The notes: generated by a model from the letters alone, not told the origin. A stretch of DNA of 11,948 nucleotides from JBHHXG01 sp046756985 (GCA_046756985.1 JBHHXG010000049.1:1-11948), one strand, 5' to 3'; shown: positions 1 to 7,707, numbered from the stretch's first letter. Numbers and translations are program-made.

Positions 1-1100
1 TTCTGAAATACCTGCTTAATTGGAATTCCATATTTGTTCGCAAATTCAAAGTCCCGTTCATCATGTGCTGGCACACTCATCACTGCACCGGTGCCGTAGC
101 CCATCAGTACAAAGTTCGCTACCCAAACCGGCACCTTTTCGCCGCTGATCGGATGGATCGCGTTAACCCCGATCGGCATACCCTTCTTTTCCATCGCAGC
201 AACATCGGCTTCCTTGGTTGAAACCTTGCTGCATTCATCCACAAAGGCTGCCAGTTCAGGATTATTCTTCGCAGCCTTCTGCGCAAGCGGGTGTCCAGCA
301 GCAACGGCCATATAGGTGACACCCATCAGGGTATCGGGCCGGGTGGTAAAAATATCCAGCGTCTCATCTGAGCCCTCAATGCCAAAACTGACTTCCGCGC
401 CAGTAGAACGACCAATCCAGTTGCGCTGCATTTCCACTACGCGTTCCGGCCAGCCCGTCAACTTATCCAGATCATTCAGCAGCTCTTCGGCATAATCAGT
501 GATTCTGATAAACCACTGCGACAGGTTCTTGCGAATCACCGGCGTATCGCAGCGCCAGCATACACCATCCACCACCTGCTCATTGGCCAGGACGGTGTGG
601 CACGGCTCGCACCAGTTCACCTCGGCATCGGCACGATACGCCAGCCCTTTTTCCATTAGCCTGGTAAACAGCCACTGTTCCCAGCGATAATACTCCGGTC
701 TGCAGGTCGCCAGCTCCCGCGACCAGTCATAGGAAAGCCCCAGTTGTTTGAGTTGACCGCGCATCTGCTCGATATTGGCATACGTCCACTTGGCGGGCGG
801 TACCTTGTTTTTAATGGCGGCATTCTCGGCCGGCAGGCCAAATGCGTCCCAGCCCATCGGGTGCAATACATTATAGCCCTGCATGCGCTTGTAGCGTGCC
901 ACCGTATCGCCAAGGCAGTAATTGCGCACATGGCCCATGTGCAGATTACCGGATGGGTACGGAAACATTACAAGGCAGTAGTATTTCTCGCGCGTATCGG
1001 CCGGATCGTCCGAAGCGGTATCCATACCGCTTTCTTCCCAGATCCTCTGCCATTTCGCCTCGATTGCCTGCGCATCGTAGCGCTGTCTGGTTTCCGTCAC
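1..1100 (-). CDS. leuS: Leucyl-tRNA synthetase, N-terminal part (runs off left edge)
   Basis: Class I aminoacyl-tRNA synthetase that charges tRNA-Leu with leucine in the cytoplasm. About 366 N-terminal codons are present. Reading from the GTG at 1100, the catalytic HIGH signature appears as HMGH at residues 54-57 inside FPYPSGNLHMGHVRNY, followed by the Rossmann-fold stretch PMGWDAFGLPAENAA. A zinc-binding insert with two CxxC pairs (CEPC and CWRC) follows. The CP1 editing domain begins with TTRPDTLMG and reaches the editing-site motif PAHDERDFEFA near the window edge. The KMSKS loop and anticodon domain lie outside the window. The GTG start is chosen because GAGGAG lies nine bases upstream and no in-frame ATG fits better. 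Identification is very secure; only the exact start is open. Confidence 0.97.
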   Translation of the reverse strand, partial: MTETRQRYDAQAIEAKWQRIWEESGMDTASDDPADTREKYYCLVMFPYPSGNLHMGHVRNYCLGDTVARYKRMQGYNVLHPMGWDAFGLPAENAAIKNKVPPAKWTYANIEQMRGQLKQLGLSYDWSRELATCRPEYYRWEQWLFTRLMEKGLAYRADAEVNWCEPCHTVLANEQVVDGVCWRCDTPVIRKNLSQWFIRITDYAEELLNDLDKLTGWPERVVEMQRNWIGRSTGAEVSFGIEGSDETLDIFTTRPDTLMGVTYMAVAAGHPLAQKAAKNNPELAAFVDECSKVSTKEADVAAMEKKGMPIGVNAIHPISGEKVPVWVANFVLMGYGTGAVMSVPAHDERDFEFANKYGIPIKQVFQ

Positions 1101-1117
1101 CCGTGTGGACTCCTCAT

Positions 1118-1138
1118 CATCATTGGTGGCCAATGATG
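1118..1138 (-). promoter_or_regulatory. Perfect inverted repeat just upstream of the leuS ribosome binding site
   Basis: Two 9-base arms, CATCATTGG and CCAATGATG, are separated by a 3-base loop. The hairpin ends two bases before the GAGGAG ribosome binding site of leuS. In the mRNA this would be a stable stem next to the Shine-Dalgarno; in DNA it could be an operator. The structure is directly visible; a role in leuS expression is inference. Confidence 0.5.
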
Positions 1139-1154
1139 CTGGCTTATGTCAGTG

Positions 1155-1175
1155 AAGAAAAGCCAAAAAAGGCTT
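1155..1175 (-). terminator. Possible weak intrinsic terminator after the PII-like operon
   Basis: On the minus strand a short stem (AAGCC / GGCTT) with a T-rich loop is followed by a pyrimidine tract (TTCTTC). It lies 14 bases after the second PII-like gene and before leuS. The stem is only 5 bp and the U-tract is interrupted, so partial read-through into leuS is possible. Confidence 0.4.
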
Positions 1176-1188
1176 GTTGTGCAGCGCC

Positions 1189-1569
1189 CTATTTCCCTGC
1201 CTTTGATTTTTTTCTGGGCTGTGATGGTTTGGCGCCCTCTTCCTTTGAAATCTCGGGCAAGCTAAAGGGGACAGCACGATGTAAAGGGCGGATGTAAATC
1301 AGGCCGCCATGCGGTTGACTGATGCCAGTTTCGTGATAGAGGAAAACAAAGACATCATCCGCCTGTGCCTGTTCCACAATGATAGAAAGAATCTCCTTCT
1401 CCGTCTGCCCGCCAACCCCCCGTTGCGCCAGCGGGGCGCTCTTACCGACGCCTCTGGCCAGATGAAAGTTTGCTGATGTAATGCCGAATTCGGATTGCAG
1501 GGCGCCCATGGCGGATTTGGCATGGCCTGTTGGCAGAATGCAGGTAATCAGCTTGTATTGCCCGCTCAT
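1189..1569 (-). CDS. PII-like signalling protein (second of the pair)
   Basis: A 126-residue protein resembling the PII (GlnB-like) fold. It opens with a first beta strand (YKLITCILP), an alpha helix, then ARGVG at residues 38-42, in the place of the PII B-loop, which contacts nucleotide in the family. A later PHGGLIYIRPL segment resembles the PII C-terminal strand. The region corresponding to the T-loop is altered and lacks the classic uridylylated Tyr of GlnB, so this is a divergent PII-like protein, not glnB/glnK. The tail is Lys-rich and low in complexity (ending KKSKAGK). Its ATG overlaps the stop of the upstream PII-like gene by 4 bp (ATGA), so translation is probably coupled. A trimer binding a nucleotide and acting on the neighbouring membrane protein is inferred from family behaviour. 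Family assignment is fairly sure; ligand unknown. Confidence 0.8.
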   Translation of the reverse strand: MSGQYKLITCILPTGHAKSAMGALQSEFGITSANFHLARGVGKSAPLAQRGVGGQTEKEILSIIVEQAQADDVFVFLYHETGISQPHGGLIYIRPLHRAVPFSLPEISKEEGAKPSQPRKKSKAGK

Positions 1570-1931
1570 TGATTGCCCGTCAATCTGGCCAGAATTTCGG
1601 GCGGGATATAGGTCGCAGCCTTTTCCAGACGCGTGACATGCATGAAACCCATACCGGGGGTGTCGAGTTTTCCAATCAGGTATATTTTCTCGAATACCCG
1701 ATCCGCCTGGTCATTGGCAACAACGATATCAATCACCTCTTTTTCCACATCCACAGCGACGCCAAGGATGCCCAAGCGCTCCCGCACACCGGTGCCCCGG
1801 GCATAATACACCGTGGCACCCTCCGCGCCTGCTTCCTGTGCAGCTTTAACGATGTCGTCAGCCATGCCGCGCTGCACAATGCAGGTGATCAGCGATACAT
1901 CGGTTAGAACGGTAATTTCGCGCTGGCTCAT
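1566..1931 (-). CDS. PII-like signalling protein (first of the pair)
   Basis: A 121-residue PII-like protein. SLITCIVQRG forms the first strand, followed by a helix with AAQEAGAEGATVYYARGTG; ARGTG (residues 44-48) fits the B-loop. Strand-rich GILGVAVDVEKEVIDIVVA, the helix ADRVFEKIY, and GMGFMHV near residues 93-99 fit the remaining PII core. The segment after the B-loop is too short for a canonical T-loop and has no uridylylation Tyr, so regulation by GlnD is unlikely. It sits between the DUF1538 gene and a second PII-like gene, overlapping each by 4 bp. The two PII-like proteins share the B-loop pattern ARGxG but otherwise differ clearly, suggesting an old duplication and possibly a heteromeric regulator. 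Role is inferred from context: sensor for the co-encoded membrane protein. Confidence 0.85.
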   Translation of the reverse strand: MSQREITVLTDVSLITCIVQRGMADDIVKAAQEAGAEGATVYYARGTGVRERLGILGVAVDVEKEVIDIVVANDQADRVFEKIYLIGKLDTPGMGFMHVTRLEKAATYIPPEILARLTGNQ

Positions 1932-3781
1932 GATGCCCCGACTTTGGCAGCTTCCGCTGCTGATTCAAGTTCTGCGTGTTTGCGCCTGAGTTTCCACTGC
2001 GCCCATAATCCCGTGGCCAGTACCGACAGGATCGGCCCTATGGAGGCCATGGAAAGAATGCCAAAGCCTTCAATCGCATCAACCGCCGTACCCAGACCCA
2101 GACCCATGGCCAGAACCAGCGGTACGGTCACCGGGCCGGTTGTCACCCCTGCACTGTCCCAGGCGACATTGACGAATTCCTCGCTGGAAAAGAAGGTCAG
2201 AATCACTGCCAGCAAGTAACATGGAATCAGAAACCAGGCCAGTGACGCTGCCAGAATGATTTTCAGCACGCCCAGGGCAATGCCGCAGCCCACGCCGAAG
2301 GAGACCGCATACATCAGCATCGATTTCCTGAAAGCGCCATTGGTCAGATTCTCCACTGTCAGGCCAAGGGCATTGAGCGCCGGCTCGGCCAGCGTGGCGC
2401 CAAAGCCCAGCAGCCAGGCAAAAGCCAGTGCAATAAATATGCCCACACCATACATATACAGTGGGGAATCACTCACGCCTTCAATCTGTACAAAGGCTGA
2501 TGGAATAAGCGATCCCGACTCGGCGCCCAGCCTGGACAGGCCATAGGTCAACCCAAGTGAAAACATGATCATCCCCAAAATACACAGGGTAATGCCATAA
2601 ATGGTGATGCCTGTATGGCGGATTTTTTCCTGCAGCACGCGTTGCATGACGATCAGCATGAACACCACCAGTGGCACGATGGCACGCAAACCGGAAAGAA
2701 TTTCCTTGCCTGGTGCTTTTTCATACCACGACAGATGGCTTTCCTCGGCCAGCGCTGCGCTGGCGACCCGGGCCGTTTCAATAATCATCTCCGGCGTTGT
2801 TGTGCTGGCGACATAGATACCCAGCAGCATCACAGCAATCACCGGGAACAGAGAGGCCAGCGTCACGATACCGAAACCTGAGAGCGAGGATTCACCCTTG
2901 CCTGCTGCCGCGGCGATCCCTATGCCAAGCGCCAGAACCAGAGGAACAGTCACAGGCCCTGTGGTGACAGCACCGCAATCCCAGGCCAGACCAATCATCT
3001 TGGCCAGCTCGGCATCGTGCATGATATACCAGGTCAACCCGATTGTTGGCAGCATGGTCAGATAAATCAGCGGCTTGAGGCTCCAGCCATACAGGAAACG
3101 GATGGTGCCTATCACTGCTGCCAGACCAACCCCCAGCCCAACAACGAGAACAAGCGTCGTGGTCCAGTGATTCAGCAAGACATAGAGATATGGCGCACTG
3201 TCAACCCGGACAATGGAACCTGCTGCCTTGAGCGCGCCAATGGCAGGCTCGGCAAACGTCACGCCAATACCCAGCAGCAGTGCAATCAGCAGCACAATCG
3301 GCAGTGGCGATTTGGCCGGCAGAAGGTTGCCGATTCTTTCCCCGAAAGGCATCAGGCCCAGTTTCAGCCCCTCCATGAACAGCATCAGACCGATAATAAC
3401 AGCGGCAAGGCCGGACATGATCACCCAGGGTTCACTCATATCCTGACGCAGAATCAGCAACTGGAAGATGATAAGATAAGCCGCCAGCGGCATCACGGAT
3501 TTGAACTGTTCGAGAAAACGTACGCTGACATAAGGCTGCAGCAGACGGTAAATATCAATGCCGCGTAACCGCAGCCTGTGCCGGCGGTGGAGTACTTCCC
3601 TGCCCCCGGCATCTGTCTTGATCTCAGGAATAAGGTCATTGTAGCTGACGACCTTCTGCTGCACGGCCATCTCACGGATAAATGCACCGAAGCGAATCTT
3701 GCGCTTCACCGTATGCATTCCTTTTTGCCGTGGCCAGTTCGTACAGGCCATTGATGCTGGGTCAGCAGCCTTAACATGCAT
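1928..3781 (-). CDS. DUF1538-type polytopic membrane protein with duplicated halves
   Basis: A membrane protein of about 617 residues with many hydrophobic segments from residue 95 onward. It holds two homologous halves. Half one (about 95-325) carries FAEPAIGAL near 176-184, WDCGAVTTGPVTVPLVLA at 267-284 and GFGIVTLAS at 302-310. Half two (about 365-595) carries LAEPALNAL at 464-472, WDSAGVTTGPVTVPLVLA at 541-558 and GFGILSMAS at 572-580. The repeated EPA and TTGPVTVPL motifs suggest a pseudo-symmetric transporter or channel, and the pattern fits the uncharacterised DUF1538 family; substrate unknown. Start is ambiguous: ATG 3781 follows AGAGGGAGG and suits the predicted promoter; ATG 3718 and GTG 3709 (AAGGA nine bases upstream) are alternatives that would remove a non-membrane N-terminal stretch. 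It is the first gene of an operon with two PII-like genes, which probably control it. Confidence 0.85.
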   Translation of the reverse strand: MHVKAADPASMACTNWPRQKGMHTVKRKIRFGAFIREMAVQQKVVSYNDLIPEIKTDAGGREVLHRRHRLRLRGIDIYRLLQPYVSVRFLEQFKSVMPLAAYLIIFQLLILRQDMSEPWVIMSGLAAVIIGLMLFMEGLKLGLMPFGERIGNLLPAKSPLPIVLLIALLLGIGVTFAEPAIGALKAAGSIVRVDSAPYLYVLLNHWTTTLVLVVGLGVGLAAVIGTIRFLYGWSLKPLIYLTMLPTIGLTWYIMHDAELAKMIGLAWDCGAVTTGPVTVPLVLALGIGIAAAAGKGESSLSGFGIVTLASLFPVIAVMLLGIYVASTTTPEMIIETARVASAALAEESHLSWYEKAPGKEILSGLRAIVPLVVFMLIVMQRVLQEKIRHTGITIYGITLCILGMIMFSLGLTYGLSRLGAESGSLIPSAFVQIEGVSDSPLYMYGVGIFIALAFAWLLGFGATLAEPALNALGLTVENLTNGAFRKSMLMYAVSFGVGCGIALGVLKIILAASLAWFLIPCYLLAVILTFFSSEEFVNVAWDSAGVTTGPVTVPLVLAMGLGLGTAVDAIEGFGILSMASIGPILSVLATGLWAQWKLRRKHAELESAAEAAKVGAS

Positions 3782-3826
3782 CCTCCCTCTGAGGAAGCCC
3801 TGAACAAGTCTTCCTTTACCCGCTTA

Positions 3827-3878
3827 AACATAGCAAGCCGACAGGAATGTTGCCAATGTGCTATAGATTGCCTATGGA
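3827..3878. promoter_or_regulatory. Candidate divergent promoters sharing overlapping -35 boxes
   Basis: Leftward: TTGGCA (minus strand of 3851-3856), an 18-base spacer and TATGTT (minus strand of 3827-3832) would start transcription just ahead of the DUF1538 gene. Rightward: TTGCCA (3850-3855), a 17-base spacer and TATGGA (3873-3878) would serve the antiporter. The two -35 hexamers occupy almost the same bases, so the two directions may exclude each other. Both are sigma70-like matches found by eye; the leftward one is the better. Confidence 0.4.
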
Positions 3879-3897
3879 TCTGCTTTCCGCTGAATAA

Positions 3898-6363
3898 ATG
3901 GAGATGTCCCCGGAAATGTTGCCATTATCCGAAACTGTCCTGCTGTTCATGGGCCTGCTGGCTATTGCCATGGTTGCCGCCTCTTTTGCCGGGCGGATTC
4001 CCATTCCGTTTACAGTCATCCTTGTCGGTATCGGCATGGCACTGGGCGTCGCTTCCCAGCAGTTTGAACCGCTGGCCGTATTGCAACATTTGCGCCTGAC
4101 GCCGGATATGGTGCTGTTCATATTCCTGCCGGCACTGATCTTCGAGTCCGGCTACAATCTGGATGCCCGCCAGCTGATCAAGGATATCGTCCCCATTCTG
4201 ACACTGGCCGTCCCCGCCCTGCTGCTTTCGGCAACCATTATCGGCAGCTGCCTGTGGCTGCTGTTTGATATGGACTTCTCACTGGCGCTGCTGTTCGGCG
4301 CACTGATCTCCGCCACCGACCCCGTTGCCGTGATCGCGCTTTTCAAGGAACTGGGTGCGCCGCAGCGCCTGACGGTGCTGGTCGAAGGCGAGTCCCTGCT
4401 CAATGATGCTACTGCCATTGTGGTGTTTAACATCCTGGTCGGCATTGTGCTGGCCGGAGGACTGGAAACAGGCGCTCTGCTCGGCGCAAGTACTGAATTT
4501 CTTTATGTATTTTTTGGCGGCGCCCTGCTTGGCATATTGTTTGGCCTGATATTCAGCGAATGGATGCGTCTGCTGCGAAACGTTCCCAGCGGCATTCTCG
4601 CCTTGTCCGTGATTCTGGCCTATCTGATCTTTATTGTCGCAGAACACTATCTGCATGTTTCCGGCGTCATGGCCGTGGCTGCCGCAGCCCTGTGTCTGGG
4701 CGTTTATGGCGTGACCCGCATCCCGCAGCGGGCAGGAGAAGTGTTGCGCGAAACATGGGAGTTTATCGCCTTTGTCTGTAACGCCCTGCTGTTTCTGCTG
4801 GTCGGATTGTCGGTTGATCTGCAGGCCATGAGCGAGCATCTGCCGTATATTGCAGCCGCCATCGCTCTGGTGCTGCTGGCGCGCACGCCGGCCATCTATG
4901 CCCTGCTGCCGGCCACCATCCGCCTGTTCCGCCTGCCGCATATCCGCCGTGGCGACCAGCATATTATGTGGTGGGGCGGCCTGAAAGGCGGTCTGGCCAT
5001 TGCCATTGTGCTGGCAATTCCCGAGGAGATCCCCGGAAAGCAATTGTTGCTGCATATGACTCTGGGCGTCGTGGTATTCACGCTGCTGGTAAATGCATCG
5101 ACCATACGCCCGTTGATTCACCGGCTTGGCCTTGACCAGTTGACGAGCCAGGAACAGGCCGAACTGACCCAGGGACTGGCGCATATTCAGGGGCAGGCGG
5201 ATCACACCCTGTCGCAAATCCGTCATGCCGGCCTGATTTCAAAAGCGTCTTTTCGCAGCAGCAGCAAGAAGATCAAAAGCGCGCTGCATGGAGAAAGCCA
5301 TGCAGTGGGCGAGGGACAACAGCTGCATTATGTATATCTGGTAGGCATGCGCGCCGAAATGGAAGAGCTGGAACAGCTGCGTGATGCGGGTACGGTGCCG
5401 CAATATGTGTTGCTGGATCTCAAAAGCGAACTGGAACGGGACCGCGAATTGCTGTGCTGCGAGATGGACAGACTGTTCAAGCTCGAAGATGAGGGTGACA
5501 CGCCAATCCTGCGGCTGGAGATGGCCCTGCTGCGCCGCCTGCGCGAGCGTGACTGGCTGGTCACCAGTCTGGCCTATTATCAGATGCTGCGGCTATCCCA
5601 ACGCCTGAGACGGAATGTCCTGCGCATCCTGATGTCGGAAGCAGCGGTCGAGCATCTGCAGGAACGCAGTGACCTGCCCGCCCATGCGCGCGACACGGTA
5701 CTGGATGTCTACAAGTCCCGCCTTGGCATGCTGCGCCGACGCGTAACCATCATCCGTCGCGAATTTCCCGAGTTTTTCTCCCGCTTTGAAGCGTGGTTCG
5801 GTATGCAGGCGGCACTGGCGGCAGCACAAAACCAGTCCGATGACGATCACGAACATGGGGAAATCAGCGCCAAGGTGCATGCCAGAATCCACCAGCGTAT
5901 TGCCGAGGCTCTGGGTGCGGTTCCCAGGGTCGGCGATGCCGTCCCTCAGCTTCCTGCCCATGATTTGCTGCAAATGGTGCCGCTGTTCTCCTCCCTGCCT
6001 GAATCCGTACTGAAAGCCATTGCCGAAAAAGCCACGCCCATCACTTTTCTCGGTGATGATGTCATTATCGGTGAGGGAGAGAAGGGCGATGCGCTTTATA
6101 TTATTTCCCGCGGTTGTGTGCAGATAAGCCGCGGCGCGTCTACAAGTGACAGCGTGATCGTGGCGGAATTGCGTGAAGGAGACTTCTTCGGTGAGATGGC
6201 CCTGCTTGGAGATCAGGTGCGCAAGGCAACGGTGCATGCGATGAATGCCGTCACCATGTTGCGGCTGACGCGGGCGGATGTGCTCGCGCTGGCTGACAAG
6301 TTTCCGGAAGTCGCCAGACAGTTGCACGAGGCGGAAGCGGCCCGCAAGCCTGCGGAGGAATAG
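3898..6363 (+). CDS. CPA1/NhaP-type Na+/H+ antiporter with C-terminal cyclic-nucleotide-binding domain
   Basis: An 821-residue inner-membrane cation/proton antiporter. Residues 1-410 form the polytopic transport domain with CPA1 hallmarks: FIFLPALIFESGYNLD (74-89), ATDPVAV (139-145) and GESLLNDATA (164-173), whose ND pair supplies the ion-binding Asp170 in this family. Residues 410-660 are a soluble, charged, largely helical linker. Residues about 690-800 form a cyclic-nucleotide-binding fold, with the phosphate-binding cassette as FFGEMALL plus RKATV (763-779), retaining the Glu and Arg expected for cNMP contact. The order resembles plant SOS1 and sperm Na+/H+ exchangers, where the cytosolic part gates transport. 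Nucleotide gating here is inference. ATG 3898 has no clear ribosome binding site; ATG 3904 or 3916 (with GGAG upstream) could be used. It diverges from the DUF1538/PII-like operon and precedes a PiT transporter. Confidence 0.92.
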   Translation: MEMSPEMLPLSETVLLFMGLLAIAMVAASFAGRIPIPFTVILVGIGMALGVASQQFEPLAVLQHLRLTPDMVLFIFLPALIFESGYNLDARQLIKDIVPILTLAVPALLLSATIIGSCLWLLFDMDFSLALLFGALISATDPVAVIALFKELGAPQRLTVLVEGESLLNDATAIVVFNILVGIVLAGGLETGALLGASTEFLYVFFGGALLGILFGLIFSEWMRLLRNVPSGILALSVILAYLIFIVAEHYLHVSGVMAVAAAALCLGVYGVTRIPQRAGEVLRETWEFIAFVCNALLFLLVGLSVDLQAMSEHLPYIAAAIALVLLARTPAIYALLPATIRLFRLPHIRRGDQHIMWWGGLKGGLAIAIVLAIPEEIPGKQLLLHMTLGVVVFTLLVNASTIRPLIHRLGLDQLTSQEQAELTQGLAHIQGQADHTLSQIRHAGLISKASFRSSSKKIKSALHGESHAVGEGQQLHYVYLVGMRAEMEELEQLRDAGTVPQYVLLDLKSELERDRELLCCEMDRLFKLEDEGDTPILRLEMALLRRLRERDWLVTSLAYYQMLRLSQRLRRNVLRILMSEAAVEHLQERSDLPAHARDTVLDVYKSRLGMLRRRVTIIRREFPEFFSRFEAWFGMQAALAAAQNQSDDDHEHGEISAKVHARIHQRIAEALGAVPRVGDAVPQLPAHDLLQMVPLFSSLPESVLKAIAEKATPITFLGDDVIIGEGEKGDALYIISRGCVQISRGASTSDSVIVAELREGDFFGEMALLGDQVRKATVHAMNAVTMLRLTRADVLALADKFPEVARQLHEAEAARKPAEE

Positions 6364-6454
6364 ATCCGCCTCTGTCCGCAACAACTGTTTCAGTCGACTG
6401 TAAGAACCTTATGGCTTTGACGACACAGACTGTATTGCATTACAGGGGACAAAC

Positions 6455-7576
6455 ATGGACTTATTGCTGCTGATTTTCGCCAGTATGCTGTTTCTGGCCT
6501 ATGCCAATGGCGCCAATGACAACTTCAAGGGTGTGGCCACGCTGCTTGGCAGCAACACGCTCAGCCACCGCAAATCTCTCGCCTGGGCCACCATCACGAC
6601 GCTGGCAGGCGCACTGACCGCAGCCTTTTTCGCGACCGAACTGGCCAGGATATTCAGCGGCAAGGGGCTCGTCCCGGATACCATCATCACCGCCCCGGAA
6701 TTCATGCTTGCTGTCATGACCGGTGCGGCACTGACGGTGTTTGTAGCCGCGCGTTTCGGCATCCCTATTTCGACAACGCATAGCCTGATTGGCGGTCTTG
6801 TCGGCGCCGGCATGATGGCTGTTGGCAGTGAGATGAATCTGGCGGCCCTTGGCTCGAACTATTTTCTCCCGCTGGCAGTCAGTCCTTTGATTGCCGTCGC
6901 CGTTGCAGGCCTGCTCTATCTGGCCCTGACGAAAGGCCGCAAGGCGCTCGGCGTCACGAAGGATAGCTGCCTGTGTATCGGGGAAAAAAGATTTGCCACA
7001 GCCAGCATCCCTGCAGGCATGACACCGGCCATGATGCTCTCTCAGATGGATGTCATTGTTGATTCCGAAGAAAACTGCGAAGTCAAAGCCATCGAAATGT
7101 ACCGGGGAAGAATGCTGGGCATCAGCATCCAGAGCATGGTGGACGCCATGCATATCTTCAGCGCCGGTGCTGTCAGCTTTGCACGCGGCCTGCATGACAC
7201 GCCGAAGATTGTCGGGGTTGCGCTGGTAGCAAGTGCGCTGGACGTGCAATGGATTACTTTTCTGGCCGCCGCAGCCATGGCCATCGGCGGTGTTTTGCAG
7301 TCCCGCAAAATCGCCAAAACGATGAGCGAGGACATTACATCCATGAATCATGGCCAGGGACTGGCCGCCAATCTGGTCACCAGTATCATGGTGTTGTTTG
7401 CCTCAAAATGGGGTGTGCCGGTGTCCACCACGCACGTTTCCTGCGGTTCCATCTTTGGCATCGGAACCGTCAACGGCAAAGCCAGATGGTCGGTAATCCG
7501 CGGCATTGTGCTGGCCTGGGTGCTGACACTGCCCATCGCGGCAGGCATCTCCGCCGCAGCCTATCTGGCCCTTTAA
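6455..7576 (+). CDS. PiT-family inorganic phosphate (or related anion) transporter
   Basis: A 373-residue, strongly hydrophobic inner-membrane symporter of the PiT/PHO-4 family, which usually couples phosphate uptake to H+ or Na+; some bacterial members carry sulphate. The internal duplication is visible: ANGANDNFKG (17-26) and PISTTHS (104-110) in the first half, RGLHDTPK (244-251) and PVSTTHVS (322-329) in the second. A central hydrophilic loop (about 160-225) contains CLC and a cluster of acidic residues. The ATG is preceded by AGGGGA at suitable spacing. It lies 91 bases after the antiporter in the same direction and may be co-transcribed or have its own promoter; a TTGACG occurs at 6417 but lacks a convincing -10. 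Family is certain; substrate is not. Confidence 0.92.
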   Translation: MDLLLLIFASMLFLAYANGANDNFKGVATLLGSNTLSHRKSLAWATITTLAGALTAAFFATELARIFSGKGLVPDTIITAPEFMLAVMTGAALTVFVAARFGIPISTTHSLIGGLVGAGMMAVGSEMNLAALGSNYFLPLAVSPLIAVAVAGLLYLALTKGRKALGVTKDSCLCIGEKRFATASIPAGMTPAMMLSQMDVIVDSEENCEVKAIEMYRGRMLGISIQSMVDAMHIFSAGAVSFARGLHDTPKIVGVALVASALDVQWITFLAAAAMAIGGVLQSRKIAKTMSEDITSMNHGQGLAANLVTSIMVLFASKWGVPVSTTHVSCGSIFGIGTVNGKARWSVIRGIVLAWVLTLPIAAGISAAAYLAL

Positions 7577-7587
7577 CCAGTTATAGC

Positions 7588-7630
7588 GCCGACGGCGACG
7601 TGATGCGCTTCCGCTTCAACGTCTGGCTAT
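7588..7630 (+). pseudogene. ychF: ychF 3'-end remnant, copy 1
   Basis: From 7589 the + strand reads ADGDVMRFRFNV, matching the extreme C-terminus of the GTPase YchF (family ending (D/N)GDVM.F.FNV), but the expected stop is TGG, so the frame runs on. It contains CGCCGACGGCGACGTGAT, shared exactly with copies 2 and 3, and ends in TGGCTATT like copy 2. No upstream ychF sequence precedes it. It lies between the PiT transporter and the first toxin-antitoxin module and is the most diverged of the three copies. Confidence 0.6.
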
Positions 7631-7679
7631 TTGAACGTAAATGTGTCAGGAACCTTTTCTTTATTCTGTATCGCACCGT

Positions 7680-7707
7680 TTGACAGTGTAACGTTATACG
7701 TTACTAT
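7680..7707 (+). promoter_or_regulatory. Promoter and palindromic operator of toxin-antitoxin module 1
   Basis: TTGACA (7680-7685) and TACTAT (7702-7707) are separated by 16 bases. Between them lies a perfect inverted repeat, GTAACGT-TAT-ACGTTAC (7688-7704), overlapping the -10. This is the expected position for autorepression by the HigA-type antitoxin encoded downstream. The predicted transcription start falls about two bases before the toxin ATG. Confidence 0.7.

Noticed and set aside
3017..3568. 183-codon open frame on the plus strand
   Set aside because: Antisense to the DUF1538 gene, whose repeated motifs prove the minus strand is coding.
4279..5226. 315-codon open frame on the minus strand
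   Set aside because: It lies wholly antisense to the antiporter transport domain; its Gln/His-rich composition is a codon shadow and no family motif is visible.
5593..6384. 263-codon open frame on the minus strand
   Set aside because: Antisense to the linker and cyclic-nucleotide-binding domain of the antiporter; shadow composition.
6391..6400. Perfect 10-base palindrome CAGTCGACTG between antiporter and PiT genes
   Set aside because: Too short to stand out from chance, no U-tract follows, and no repeat copy was seen nearby.
6417..6445. Possible promoter for the PiT gene (TTGACG)
   Set aside because: The sequence at 17 bases is TTACAG, which is a poor -10 and lies too close to the ribosome binding site; not supported enough to list.
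6461..7351. 296-codon open frame on the minus strand
   Set aside because: Antisense to the PiT transporter, with Cys/His/Gln-rich shadow composition and no ribosome binding site or motif.
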